A DNA stretch of 11,014 nucleotides, taken from assembly GCA_934418055.1 (NCBI GenBank), contig CAKRWX010000057.1, forward strand, positions 1 to 11,014, given 5' to 3'. The stretch is from an uncultured Lachnospiraceae bacterium (GTDB lineage Bacteria; Bacillota; Clostridia; Lachnospirales; Lachnospiraceae). The translations under genes and the position numbers were made by a program. This document shows, piece by piece, positions 1-7,040 of the stretch (position 1 is the first letter of the stretch; each line of letters opens with the position of its first letter). The notes under the pieces are model-generated. The model worked only from the letters and a program-made list of their open reading frames with translations, was not told the origin of the DNA and made no database searches.

Positions 1-246
1 TTTCTCTGCCAGATGGATCACCGCCGCTGTGATCAGAACAGAGCCGATGATCAGGGTGTTGCTCTCTGTCATGGTATCCAGAATGCTGTAAATACCAGCG
101 TTCAGACCTGTAAATACTGCAAAATGATTCAATACCAGATTACCGGTTAAAATACCGATGAGCAATGAGATAAATACATTTTTTGTGATCAGCGCCAGTG
201 CAATGGTAAGGACTGGCGGGATCAGCGACCAAACTCCAAATTCCAT
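1..246 (-). CDS. NhaC-type Na+/H+ antiporter, N-terminal part (runs off left edge)
   Basis: An open frame starts at the ATG at 244-246 and stays open to base 1, giving the first 82 residues of a membrane protein. It begins MEFGVWSLIPPVLTIALALI, the N-terminal pattern I associate with the NhaC family of Na+/H+ antiporters (Trp-Ser-Leu-Ile-Pro-Pro, then a hydrophobic helix). A second hydrophobic stretch covers about residues 24-45 and a third begins near residue 66. An AAAGGGGATAGGA purine run lies just upstream as ribosome site. Members of this family exchange Na+ (or another solute) for protons at the cytoplasmic membrane. The gene follows the amidohydrolase after a 107-base gap holding two inverted repeats, so it may be co-transcribed with that gene or separately controlled. 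Only the N terminus is visible, so a relative such as an amino-acid or lactate/malate exchanger of the same superfamily is possible. Confidence 0.72.
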   Translation of the reverse strand, partial: MEFGVWSLIPPVLTIALALITKNVFISLLIGILTGNLVLNHFAVFTGLNAGIYSILDTMTESNTLIIGSVLITAAVIHLAEK

Positions 247-275
247 ACTTCCTATCCCCTTTCTTTATTAACTGC

Positions 276-308
276 CATGTAACTATTCAGTACCTTCATA
301 GTTACATG
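276..308. repeat. Perfect 11-bp inverted repeat upstream of the nhaC-like gene
   Basis: CATGTAACTAT at 276-286 is exactly matched by its reverse complement at 298-308, with an 11-base spacer. It lies 30 bases upstream of the antiporter start. The perfect arms and helix-turn-like spacing fit either an operator or an RNA stem-loop in the leader. No T-run follows it on the minus strand, so a simple terminator is unlikely. Confidence 0.6.
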
Positions 309-350
309 CAAAAATCCATTCCAAATCAGCTTCACTGATGGGATTTTTGC
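308..350 (-). terminator. Possible terminator or leader hairpin after the amidohydrolase gene
   Basis: GCAAAAATCC (308-317) and GGATTTTTGC (341-350) form a perfect 10-bp inverted repeat three bases after the amidohydrolase stop codon. Inside it a second stem, ATCAG (325-329) with CTGAT (335-339), would extend the fold with an asymmetric bulge. The T5 run is inside the 3' arm rather than after it, so this is not a textbook terminator. It may be a weak terminator, a read-through attenuator or an mRNA 3'-end stabiliser. It abuts the inverted repeat at 276-308, sharing base 308. Confidence 0.4.
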
Positions 351-353
351 TTT

Positions 354-1706
354 CTAACTTCTCTTCCGGATCGCTGTTCCTAAGTCCGCTTTCACGATCT
401 GGCAGTCCCTCGCTGCGATCTCGCCGCCGATCAGCACATAATCAATGCCAGTTGGCGGAAGCATCGGATCGTCAAAGGTTGCGCCGTCCTTGATCTTCTC
501 CGGATCAAAGATCACCACATCCGCATCCGCGCCTACATTTAAGCGTCCCTTATTCGTAAGTCCTAAGCGTTTCGCCGGAACAAAAGTCATTTTCGCAATT
601 CCATCATAGAGGGAAATATCGCCCTCACGCACAAAATCTGCTAAAAATTTCGGGAAAGAACCAGCTGCCCTCGGATGGCCCTGGCCATTGTCGATCAGTC
701 CATCACTGCCCAGCATCACGCCTGGATCTGCCAGTGCCATGCGGATATCCTTCTGATCCATCACATAGCAGACTGTCAGACACTCCGGGAAATCTCTCCG
801 CATCTCTGCGAAAGTTTCTGGCGTACACCGCTGTCCTTTGTATTTGCCTTCCATCAGCTGACAGGCATCATAGTCACAGTGATAACGCTCCAGCCATCCA
901 TCATCGTAAGTGGTTGCACCGATTCTGGTGGAGAACGCAAAATATGGATAGCAGTCACAGGTAATATCCATACCATTCATCCGATAGCCGTCCACCTGCT
1001 TTAACAGCTGCTCCATCTGTCCAAATCCGGCCATACTTCCAATATGGGAAACTTCCACAGGAATATCAAACAGTTTTCCTGCTTCAGCCACCTCAGCCAC
1101 TGCGCCAAATACCCGCTCCTCGTCATCACGGACATGGGCAGAAATCAGACGATGCTCTTTCTGGCAACAGGATGCCGTATCCAAGAATTCCTCTCTTCCA
1201 GTTCCCGGAACGTACCGCAGACCATAGGAAATTCCCACGCAGCCAGCCGCCAGTGCCTCTTCCAGGCCCTTCTTCATGGCTTTCTGCTGTTCTTCTGTCA
1301 CTGGACTGTATTTATCCAGAGCACCAGCCGCCTCACGGTAATACTGGTGTCCCGCAAACATCATCACATTGACAGGAGCACCATCCCGCTCCAGAAGATC
1401 CATGTATTTTACCGGATCATACACATTGATTCCACAGTTTCCGCCTACCGCAGTGGTCACACCCATCCGCAGCATAGCGTCAAAAATACAGAACTGGATC
1501 TTGTCGTCCTTTACTGGATCCTCGTGCATATGAATATCAATGAATCCTGGCGCAACTACCTTTCCAGCCGCGTCAATCACCCGGTCTGCCTCCGGTTCTT
1601 CTTCCGTCACAGCCGCAACTTTTCCATCCTCCAAAAGCAGATTCAGATGGGTCTGCACCAGATTGGCCGGATCGATCACCAGACCATTTTTGATCAGTGT
1701 TTTCAT
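354..1706 (-). CDS. N-acyl-D-amino-acid deacylase family zinc amidohydrolase
   Basis: The 450-residue protein is a metal-dependent amidohydrolase, expected to hydrolyse N-acyl-D-amino acids to a fatty or acetic acid and the free D-amino acid in the cytoplasm. The small N-terminal beta domain (MKTLIKNGLVIDP) leads into the TIM barrel with His59-x-His61 (FIDIHMH). Cys91 in GGNCGIN, His191 (ISAH), His221 (EVSHIGS) and Asp335 (GSDG) match the six metal ligands known from D-aminoacylase, so the enzyme looks active. The chain is somewhat shorter than typical D-aminoacylases (about 480-530). I chose the ATG at 1706 because AAGGGTGA sits at good distance before it and the protein then starts at the first beta strand. 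A GTG at 1715 would add three residues. It follows the PLP enzyme gene by 66 bases without a terminator, so the two probably share an operon. The true substrate could be another cyclic or acylated amine. Confidence 0.82.
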   Translation of the reverse strand: MKTLIKNGLVIDPANLVQTHLNLLLEDGKVAAVTEEEPEADRVIDAAGKVVAPGFIDIHMHEDPVKDDKIQFCIFDAMLRMGVTTAVGGNCGINVYDPVKYMDLLERDGAPVNVMMFAGHQYYREAAGALDKYSPVTEEQQKAMKKGLEEALAAGCVGISYGLRYVPGTGREEFLDTASCCQKEHRLISAHVRDDEERVFGAVAEVAEAGKLFDIPVEVSHIGSMAGFGQMEQLLKQVDGYRMNGMDITCDCYPYFAFSTRIGATTYDDGWLERYHCDYDACQLMEGKYKGQRCTPETFAEMRRDFPECLTVCYVMDQKDIRMALADPGVMLGSDGLIDNGQGHPRAAGSFPKFLADFVREGDISLYDGIAKMTFVPAKRLGLTNKGRLNVGADADVVIFDPEKIKDGATFDDPMLPPTGIDYVLIGGEIAARDCQIVKADLGTAIRKRS

Positions 1707-1772
1707 CCTCTTCACCCTTTCGCTTTCCTATTTCTCACATCCACAGTCATACAACCCTGTGCGAATCCTGTC

Positions 1773-2825
1773 TTAATATAAATTTCCCAGGATCTCCTGC
1801 TCTGCAAATAACGCCGTAGCGCCGCCTGTGTGCCAGAATACCACATTGCTTCCCTGCGGTACTTTTCCACTGCGTACATAGTCAATCAGGCCAGCCAGAG
1901 CCTTTCCTGTGTATACAGGATCCACGAACAGTCCCTCTGTGCGGGCAAGAAGCTTGATCGCCTCACTTGCCGCCTCATTTGGCTGTTCATAGCCCGGTGC
2001 GAAATATCCGGTGTCAATGCATAAGTCCTCTCTCATTACCTGCAGCGGACTTCCAATCTTTTTCAATACCTCATTGGCCAGGTTCTGAACCTTCTTCACA
2101 TAGGCTTCATCCTTCATGCTTACGGTCACGGAAATGATCTTCGCCGGGTTCTCCACCAGTTTTCTGCCTGCTGCCAGACCAGCCATGGTTCCGCCGGTAC
2201 CCGTCGCATGGAAAATGTAATCCGGTCTGATTCCGCTCTCCTCCAGCTGTCTCTGGAACTCTACAAAGCCATGGGCAAAGCCCACAGAACCAGTCACACT
2301 GGCACCGCCCATCGGGATGTCATAACATGGGTGTCCAGAAGCATTTAACTCTGCCGCCCGTTTCGCCCCCATCTCAAAGGATCTGGCCTCCGCCTCGTCC
2401 TCGGTTTCACCAGGCTTGATGTCCACAATATGTAACTCCACCCCCAGGATCTTATCCAGCAGCAGATTGGCCCGGACGTCTTTCTCATCCGGCTCTACCA
2501 CCGCGGTCAGATACAGAATCGGCTGGATTCCACATCTGCGGCAGGCCGCTGCTGTCTCCATGGCATGATTGGACTGAGTTGCGCCATAGGTAATGGCGTA
2601 CTCGCACCCCATGGCTTTCGCCTCGCCTAACAGGTATTCCAGTTTCCGGATCTTATTTCCTCCGAATAGATTCATTCCGGTAAAATCATCCCGTTTGATG
2701 TACAGATTCACGCCAAGCTCCTCGGAAAGCCGATCCAGCTTATAAAATGGCGTTGGGAAAAATCCAAGCTGCACATGCGGAAGCGGTTGAAACAGTTTTT
2801 CCGCATTTTCTAATGTCTGGGACAT
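1773..2825 (-). CDS. dcyD: D-cysteine desulfhydrase / ACC deaminase-family PLP enzyme
   Basis: This is a fold-type II pyridoxal-phosphate enzyme of about 350 residues. Counting from the upstream ATG at 2831, GGNKIRKLEY carries the PLP lysine Lys60, SNH at 87-89 is the substrate loop, ATGTGGTMAG at 209-218 binds the PLP phosphate, and DPVYTGK at 304-310 is the conserved C-terminal motif. YFAPGY near 276 and HTGGATALF near the end resemble E. coli DcyD, which turns D-cysteine into pyruvate, ammonia and H2S. Close relatives include L-cysteate sulfo-lyase (CuyA) and ACC deaminase, which I cannot exclude. The ATG at 2825 is preferred to the one at 2831 because GGGGAG ends only one base before the latter but seven before the former. 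It has a strong promoter of its own and probably heads an operon with the downstream D-aminoacylase gene, which suggests D-amino-acid breakdown. Confidence 0.8.
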   Translation of the reverse strand: MSQTLENAEKLFQPLPHVQLGFFPTPFYKLDRLSEELGVNLYIKRDDFTGMNLFGGNKIRKLEYLLGEAKAMGCEYAITYGATQSNHAMETAAACRRCGIQPILYLTAVVEPDEKDVRANLLLDKILGVELHIVDIKPGETEDEAEARSFEMGAKRAAELNASGHPCYDIPMGGASVTGSVGFAHGFVEFQRQLEESGIRPDYIFHATGTGGTMAGLAAGRKLVENPAKIISVTVSMKDEAYVKKVQNLANEVLKKIGSPLQVMREDLCIDTGYFAPGYEQPNEAASEAIKLLARTEGLFVDPVYTGKALAGLIDYVRSGKVPQGSNVVFWHTGGATALFAEQEILGNLY

Positions 2826-2832
2826 ATTCATA

Positions 2833-2838
2833 CTCCCC
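2833..2838 (-). promoter_or_regulatory. Ribosome site deciding the dcyD start
   Basis: Read on the minus strand this is GGGGAG. It lies one base from the ATG at 2831 but seven bases from the in-frame ATG at 2825, which argues for the second ATG as the main start. Confidence 0.6.
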
Positions 2839-2867
2839 TTTCCCTGTTTTCGATATTATTTTTTCCT

Positions 2868-2896
2868 ACTATACCACTATGATATGAATTTGTCTA
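2868..2896 (-). promoter_or_regulatory. Sigma-A promoter for dcyD and the deacylase gene
   Basis: On the minus strand TAGACA (2891-2896) is followed after exactly 17 bases by TATAGT (2868-2873), each one mismatch from consensus. TGG directly before the -10 makes an extended -10. Transcription would start near 2861, leaving a leader of about 35 bases. Confidence 0.75.
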
Positions 2897-2899
2897 ACA

Positions 2900-2922
2900 A
2901 TTTTCTCCTAAAAGGCGAAAAT
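2900..2922 (-). terminator. Possible weak terminator or operator after the NSS transporter gene
   Basis: ATTTTC (2900-2905) and GAAAAT (2917-2922) are inverted, with one mismatch and then a CC/GG pair inside and a five-base loop. It lies five bases beyond the transporter stop codon and four bases upstream of the -35 of the next promoter. The T-run after the stem is short, so it could equally be a binding site for a regulator of dcyD. Confidence 0.35.
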
Positions 2923-2926
2923 AATC

Positions 2927-4300
2927 TTACATGGAAATCCATCCAAAGGCATTGGCAACAGAACTGATCAAAATGATCGCCGCAAAAATTGGGCACAATT
3001 TACGGATCATCATATTGAACACTTTTTTCCGCTTAAATGGTTTTCCGCCCTGAGTTACCTCTTCTTCAATTTTCTCTACACCAACTACTTTGGATACCAG
3101 CAGACAGGTGGCGATGGCCGCAATCGGCATCATCACAGAGTTGGTCATAAAATCAAAGAAATCCAGAAACTGCATTCCAATAATGGTTACAGATGCCAGA
3201 GGTCCATATCCAAGACAGGATAAGGTTCCTAAAATCACCATAACAACCGATACTAACAGAGTTGATTTTTTCCGGCTCCAGCCCAACTCATCCTCAATGG
3301 TAGAAACCGAACTCTCTGTCAAGGCAATCGAACTGGTCAATGCTGCAAATAACACCAGCATAAAGAACAACACACCCACAAAGGTTCCCATCCCCATATT
3401 GGCAAATACCTTCGGGATCGTAATAAACATCAGCGCCGGACCCGCCTGCAAGGTATCCGGATCTCCGCCTGAAAACGCAAATACTGCCGGGATGATCATC
3501 AGACCTGCCATGATGGCAATGGCAGTATCAAAGATCTCGACATGTTCTGTAGAGCCTTCGATAGAAATATCCTTCTTCATATAGGACCCAAAAGTGATCA
3601 GAATACCCATGGCGATGGATAAAGAATAAAACATCTGTCCCATGGCTGTCACTACTGTCATCCAGGAAAAATTCTTAAGATTCGGCACCAGAAAATACTG
3701 GATTCCCCTCACAGCACCCGGTCTGGTCATGGAATAAATGGCGATCATTACCGATAAAACCACCAGAATCGGCATCATAAACTTGGACACACGCTCAATT
3801 CCATTGCGGACGCCCGCATAAATGATTCCCAGCGTGATTCCCGCAAAGATCAGGAAACAGATCTCTGTAGAAAAACCATCTGAAATAAAAGTGGAAAAAT
3901 AGCCGTCAGCCGCCAGTCCCGTTCCATTACCTGTCAAATATCCAATCAGATATTTGATTACCCAGCCGCCAATCACGGAGTAATATGGAACGATCAGAAG
4001 CGGGATCACCGCATTGATCCAGCCGCCAAAGGACAGCCACTTCGATTTGCCAAAACTGGCATAGGCACCTACCGGACTCTTCTTAGTCATGCGTCCAATG
4101 GACGTCTCCGCCATGATCATGGTGTAACCAAAAGTCAGTGCCAGTAAAATATAGATCAGCAGGAAAATCCCCCCGCCATATTTAGCCGCCAGATACGGAA
4201 AACGCCAGATATTGCCCAATCCCACAGACGCACCAGCCGCAGACAGGACAAATCCCAGTTTCCCGGAGAATGTACTTCTTTTGTGATTATGATTCTTCAT
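2927..4300 (-). CDS. Sodium:neurotransmitter symporter (NSS) family amino-acid transporter
   Basis: A 457-residue cytoplasmic-membrane protein with the NSS signature GNIWRFPY at residues 29-36, where helix 1 unwinds around substrate and sodium. Asn30 corresponds to the Na1 ligand Asn27 of LeuT. ALTSSIA near 320-326 supplies the Na2-site Thr322/Ser323 expected in helix 8, and SLSIAMG near 226-232 is the helix 6 unwound region. About 11 membrane helices can be counted, ending SSVANAFGWISM, the usual shorter bacterial form without helix 12. Such proteins import an amino acid (often hydrophobic or aromatic, as in MhsT or TnaT) with Na+. It has its own promoter and a clear AGGGGGA ribosome site five bases before the ATG. 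It lies upstream of the D-amino-acid enzymes and may feed them, but the substrate cannot be read from the sequence. Confidence 0.92.
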   Translation of the reverse strand: MKNHNHKRSTFSGKLGFVLSAAGASVGLGNIWRFPYLAAKYGGGIFLLIYILLALTFGYTMIMAETSIGRMTKKSPVGAYASFGKSKWLSFGGWINAVIPLLIVPYYSVIGGWVIKYLIGYLTGNGTGLAADGYFSTFISDGFSTEICFLIFAGITLGIIYAGVRNGIERVSKFMMPILVVLSVMIAIYSMTRPGAVRGIQYFLVPNLKNFSWMTVVTAMGQMFYSLSIAMGILITFGSYMKKDISIEGSTEHVEIFDTAIAIMAGLMIIPAVFAFSGGDPDTLQAGPALMFITIPKVFANMGMGTFVGVLFFMLVLFAALTSSIALTESSVSTIEDELGWSRKKSTLLVSVVMVILGTLSCLGYGPLASVTIIGMQFLDFFDFMTNSVMMPIAAIATCLLVSKVVGVEKIEEEVTQGGKPFKRKKVFNMMIRKLCPIFAAIILISSVANAFGWISM

Positions 4301-4365
4301 GTGTTCCCCCTGTTTCTATTGTTGTTTCTTTTCCTTTTTCTATAAAAAAGCAAGACTATTTGATA

Positions 4366-4371
4366 ATTATA
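4366..4371 (-). promoter_or_regulatory. Extended -10 promoter of the NSS transporter gene
   Basis: On the minus strand TGCTATAAT gives a perfect -10 with the extended TGn element. The -35 position at 17 bases (TCGTAA) is poor, so the extended -10 would have to compensate or an activator may help. The transcript would carry a leader of roughly 60 bases that is rich in A and T. I see no other gene in 4301-4433. Confidence 0.62.
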
Positions 4372-4433
4372 GCACACATCTAGGCATTTTACGAGAAAAA
4401 AATGATTTTTAAAGAAGCAGAATAAATGGGCAG

Positions 4434-4469
4434 AAAAAAAGACTGCCGCCTATAAAAGCAACAGTCTTT
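4434..4469 (-). terminator. Rho-independent terminator of efp
   Basis: On the minus strand AAAGACTGTTGC (4458-4469) pairs with GCGGCAGTCTTT (4438-4449) around an eight-base loop, a 12-bp stem with two G-U pairs, followed by an uninterrupted T-run (4434-4440). It starts about 30 bases after the efp stop codon. Confidence 0.9.
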
Positions 4470-4498
4470 GGATTCCTTAAGCAGATATTCCCTTGGAA

Positions 4499-5056
4499 TT
4501 ATACACGGGACAGATACTCGCCTGTACGTGTATCGATCTTGATCTTATCGCCCTGGTTAACGAACAGAGGTACGTATACAACCGCACCTGTCTCAACAGT
4601 AGCTGGCTTGGTAGCGCCTGTTGCTGTATCGCCCTTGAAACCTGGCTCAGTATCAGTGATCTCTAACTCTACGAATAATGGTGGCTCTACGGAGAATACT
4701 TTTCCGTTGTAAGAGCAGATCTTACACATCTCGTTCTCTTTTACGAACTTTAATGCATCACCGATCAGATCAGTGTTTAATGCAACCTGCTCGTAAGTGT
4801 TAACGTCCATGAAGTTGTACAGATCGCCATCAGAGTACAGATACTGCATGTCCACACGGTCAATTCTTGCAGCCGGGAACTTCTCAGTTGGACGGAAAGT
4901 TCTCTCAACTACACCGCCGTTGATTACGTCTTTGATTTTTGTTCTAACGAAAGCAGCACCCTTACCCGGTTTTACGTGCTGGAACTCCATAATCTGATAT
5001 ACGTTTCCATCAATCTCTAAGGTGATGCCGTTTCTAAAATCGCCCGCAGATATCAT
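4499..5056 (-). CDS. efp: Translation elongation factor P
   Basis: The 185-residue protein is full length for EF-P, which enters the ribosomal E site and relieves stalling at consecutive prolines. The N-terminal KOW-like domain covers about residues 1-62, followed by two OB-fold domains (about 65-125 and 130-185). The loop [10 protein letters not shown] places Lys32 at the tip that reaches the peptidyl-transferase centre. In Bacillus the equivalent lysine carries 5-aminopentanol, but no modification gene lies in this window. The end, [13 protein letters not shown], is typical of the family. AGGAGG lies ten bases before the ATG. The gene has its own promoter and terminator and follows aroQ by 90 bases, so read-through from the aro operon is also possible because no terminator is evident between them. 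Confidence 0.98.
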   Translation of the reverse strand: MISAGDFRNGITLEIDGNVYQIMEFQHVKPGKGAAFVRTKIKDVINGGVVERTFRPTEKFPAARIDRVDMQYLYSDGDLYNFMDVNTYEQVALNTDLIGDALKFVKENEMCKICSYNGKVFSVEPPLFVELEITDTEPGFKGDTATGATKPATVETGAVVYVPLFVNQGDKIKIDTRTGEYLSRV

Positions 5057-5097
5057 AAATGATATTCCTCCTAAATAAAATTCTCATTATCCATTAT

Positions 5098-5126
5098 ATT
5101 TTATACTATCCAGCATACAATTTCAA
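5098..5126 (-). promoter_or_regulatory. Sigma-A promoter of efp
   Basis: On the minus strand TTGAAA (5121-5126) and TAAAAT (5098-5103) are separated by 17 bases, each with one mismatch from consensus. The leader would be about 35 bases and carries the AGGAGG at 5067-5072. Confidence 0.72.
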
Positions 5127-5146
5127 CTATTTTTTGCCATGTTTCC

Positions 5147-5578
5147 CTATTTTTTTTCTGTCAGGTAATCCATAGCCAGTTCATAGCCTCTTAAACCAAG
5201 GCCAACCACCTGTCCGGTACACACTGGAGCTGTCACGGACACATGTCGGAATTCCTCCCGCTTATGGACATTGGAAATATGAACCTCAATCTTTGGGATC
5301 TCCACAGACGCCAGAGCGTCCCGCAGCGCATAGCTGTAATGGGTAAATGCGCCTGGGTTGATGATGATGCCTTCCACGCCAGTATGATAAGCCTCCTGGA
5401 TCTTATCGATCAGGCCGCCCTCATAATTGCTCTGGAACACCTCCAGTTCATGGCCTTCTGCCTCCGCTTTCTTCTGCAGACGGTCCACCAGATAAGCATA
5501 ATCCTGGTTTCCATAGATGCCCTTTTCCCGGATTCCCAGAAAATTCAAATTTGGTCCATTTAATACCAGTAATTTCAC
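5147..5578 (-). CDS. aroQ: 3-dehydroquinate dehydratase, type II
   Basis: It dehydrates 3-dehydroquinate to 3-dehydroshikimate, the third step of the shikimate pathway. Starting at the GTG at 5578 the protein is 143 residues, the normal size, and opens MKLLVLNGPNLNFLG as expected for AroQ. Catalytic Tyr22 and Arg17 lie in GIREKGIYG, Asn74 in INPGAFTH with His80, His100 in EVHISN, and Arg111 in EEFRHVS. A longer reading frame begins at a GTG at 5623 overlapping the aroK stop, but GGGGGAG at 5583-5589 and the family N terminus both favour 5578. The type II enzyme is a dodecamer unrelated to AroD. It lies 41 bases after aroK at the end of the aro run. Confidence 0.96.
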   Translation of the reverse strand: MKLLVLNGPNLNFLGIREKGIYGNQDYAYLVDRLQKKAEAEGHELEVFQSNYEGGLIDKIQEAYHTGVEGIIINPGAFTHYSYALRDALASVEIPKIEVHISNVHKREEFRHVSVTAPVCTGQVVGLGLRGYELAMDYLTEKK

Positions 5579-5582
5579 GATT

Positions 5583-5589
5583 CTCCCCC
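5583..5589 (-). promoter_or_regulatory. Ribosome site deciding the aroQ GTG start
   Basis: GGGGGAG on the minus strand lies four bases before the GTG at 5578. It supports this internal GTG over the upstream in-frame GTG at 5623. Confidence 0.75.
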
Positions 5590-5619
5590 TTTTTTCCCGC
5601 AACTGCTTCTTATAGACAG

Positions 5620-6126
5620 TCACAGTAATTCTATGATTTTCTCCGCAATCTTGCTTACGGTCTTATCATCCACATCCACTACCAGATTGGCCGCTTTCTG
5701 ATACAGCGGCGTCCGGTACGCCAACAGGGAACGCACCCGCTCTCCGGCTTCGCCGCCCTGCAGCATCGGTCTGGTATTGTCGCCTTTTAACCGTTCCAGA
5801 ACGGTCTCCGGTTTTACCTGCAAGTAAACCACCGTTCCCAGTTTCCACAACAGTTCCCGGTTCTCATCTCTTAAGGGCAGTCCGCCTCCTACAGAAATCA
5901 CCGTCCGATCATCACGCTTCAGAAGATCTTCCAGCACAGAGGTTTCCATTTTCCGGAAGGCTTCTTCTCCCTGGGTCTCAAAGATCCGGCTGATGGTCAT
6001 GCCAGCTTTCTTCTCGATCAGCTGGTCCGTGTCCAGAAATGGGATCTGCTGCTTTCTCGCCAGCGCTTTCCCCACTGTCGTTTTACCGGCTCCCATAAAG
6101 CCAGTCATAATCACATGATTTCCCAT
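5620..6126 (-). CDS. aroK: Shikimate kinase
   Basis: This 168-residue P-loop kinase phosphorylates shikimate to shikimate 3-phosphate with ATP. The Walker A motif GFMGAGKTT spans residues 9-17 with Lys15. Asp32 and Asp34 (LDTD) and Arg58 bind magnesium and shikimate, GGG at 80-82 is the second shikimate loop, Arg119 lies in the lid (NTRPML), and Arg138 in YRTPLY completes the site. The frame is open for 29 more codons upstream, but those overlap aroE and are rich in Arg/Asp, unlike the family. The ATG at 6126 with AGGTAAAG ahead of it gives the standard N terminus MGNHVIMTGFMG. It starts five bases after the aroE stop, implying tight co-transcription and likely translational coupling. Confidence 0.96.
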   Translation of the reverse strand: MGNHVIMTGFMGAGKTTVGKALARKQQIPFLDTDQLIEKKAGMTISRIFETQGEEAFRKMETSVLEDLLKRDDRTVISVGGGLPLRDENRELLWKLGTVVYLQVKPETVLERLKGDNTRPMLQGGEAGERVRSLLAYRTPLYQKAANLVVDVDDKTVSKIAEKIIELL

Positions 6127-6131
6127 GGTCT

Positions 6132-7001
6132 TTACCTGTTGTTTAACCTCTCTGTCATCATTTGTCTGACGGTCTCCACAATTTCTTCCGTCACAATCAC
6201 ACCTGGATTCCACAATTCAAAAGCGATGATTCCCTGATAGATCAGCATGTCCAGACCACCAACTGCCCGTCCGCCTGCTTCTTCCACCAGCTCCATAAAC
6301 CGGGTCTTTGCTGGCGTGTATACAATGTCCACCGCCGTCTGGATTTTCTCATAAAAAGCTGGATCCTCAATGGGGGCATGTCCCACTTTCGGATACATGC
6401 CAACGCTGGTGGTCTGAAAAGCCAGATAATGTTCTTTCTCCAGTTTTCCATAGTCTTCCAGTGCCATGGCTTTCATGGTTTCACGTCCAAACTGGCGGTT
6501 CATCTCCTCTGCCAGTGTCTGGGCCTTGTCTACGGTACGGTTTAAGATCACCACCGACGCTGCGCCATGCTTCATCAGCATATACGCCACCGCTTTGGCT
6601 GCGCCTCCGGCTCCAATCATCAGACAATCTTTTCCTTCCGGATCAATTCCATGTCCCATAATAGCACGGTACAAACCATCCGCATCAGTATTATATCCCT
6701 TATAACCGCCTTCCATCCGCACCAGCGTATTGACTGCGCCGATGCATCTGGCTGCGTCATCGATCTCCAGCAGATGCTCCATCACCCGCTGTTTGTGAGG
6801 CACAGTCACATTGATCCCCTCAAACCCTAAGGCATAAGCGCCGCGGATCGCCTCACCCACTTTGTCATCATCCACATTGCAAGGCACATAAATATAATCC
6901 AGATTCAGCGCCTCTCCATAATAATTATGCATCATCGGTGAAAGGGAATGTCCCACCGGATTTCCGATCACACCGCAAACCATCGCTTTTCCACTGATCA
7001 T
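6132..7001 (-). CDS. aroE: Shikimate dehydrogenase (NADP+)
   Basis: The 289-residue enzyme reduces 3-dehydroshikimate to shikimate with NADPH. SLSP at 19-22 binds the substrate carboxylate; NVTVPHK at 64-70 contains catalytic Lys70; NTDADG at 104-109 holds the partner Asp106. The Rossmann loop GAGGAAKA (130-137) and NRT (154-156) indicate NADP preference, as in AroE rather than the NAD/NADP-dual YdiB. GGLDMLIYQG near 248-257 is the C-terminal substrate motif. A GAGGGA site precedes the ATG. The gene starts 39 bases after yqeG and is followed at once by aroK, so it belongs to the nrdR-yqeG-aro run. Confidence 0.96.
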   Translation of the reverse strand: MISGKAMVCGVIGNPVGHSLSPMMHNYYGEALNLDYIYVPCNVDDDKVGEAIRGAYALGFEGINVTVPHKQRVMEHLLEIDDAARCIGAVNTLVRMEGGYKGYNTDADGLYRAIMGHGIDPEGKDCLMIGAGGAAKAVAYMLMKHGAASVVILNRTVDKAQTLAEEMNRQFGRETMKAMALEDYGKLEKEHYLAFQTTSVGMYPKVGHAPIEDPAFYEKIQTAVDIVYTPAKTRFMELVEEAGGRAVGGLDMLIYQGIIAFELWNPGVIVTEEIVETVRQMMTERLNNR

Positions 7002-7040
7002 CGTCTATCCCTCATTTCCGCTTCTTGTAAATATGCAGAC

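Noticed and set aside
247..353. A known riboswitch upstream of the antiporter gene
   Set aside because: The paired elements are two simple hairpins, and I could not match them to any riboswitch consensus I know. A covariance search would be decisive.
1044..1781. A 245-codon plus-strand open frame opposite the deacylase gene
   Set aside because: It lies wholly antisense to a gene with intact catalytic motifs, its translation is rich in Ser, His and Arg with no recognisable domain, and no good ribosome site precedes it. It is a codon-bias shadow.
3090..3584. A 164-codon plus-strand open frame inside the NSS transporter gene
   Set aside because: It is antisense to conserved membrane helices and shows no family resemblance, so I treat it as a shadow frame.
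6127..6213. A 29-residue N-terminal extension of shikimate kinase
   Set aside because: The extension overlaps aroE and has no family likeness, while the ATG at 6126 has a ribosome site and gives the normal protein.
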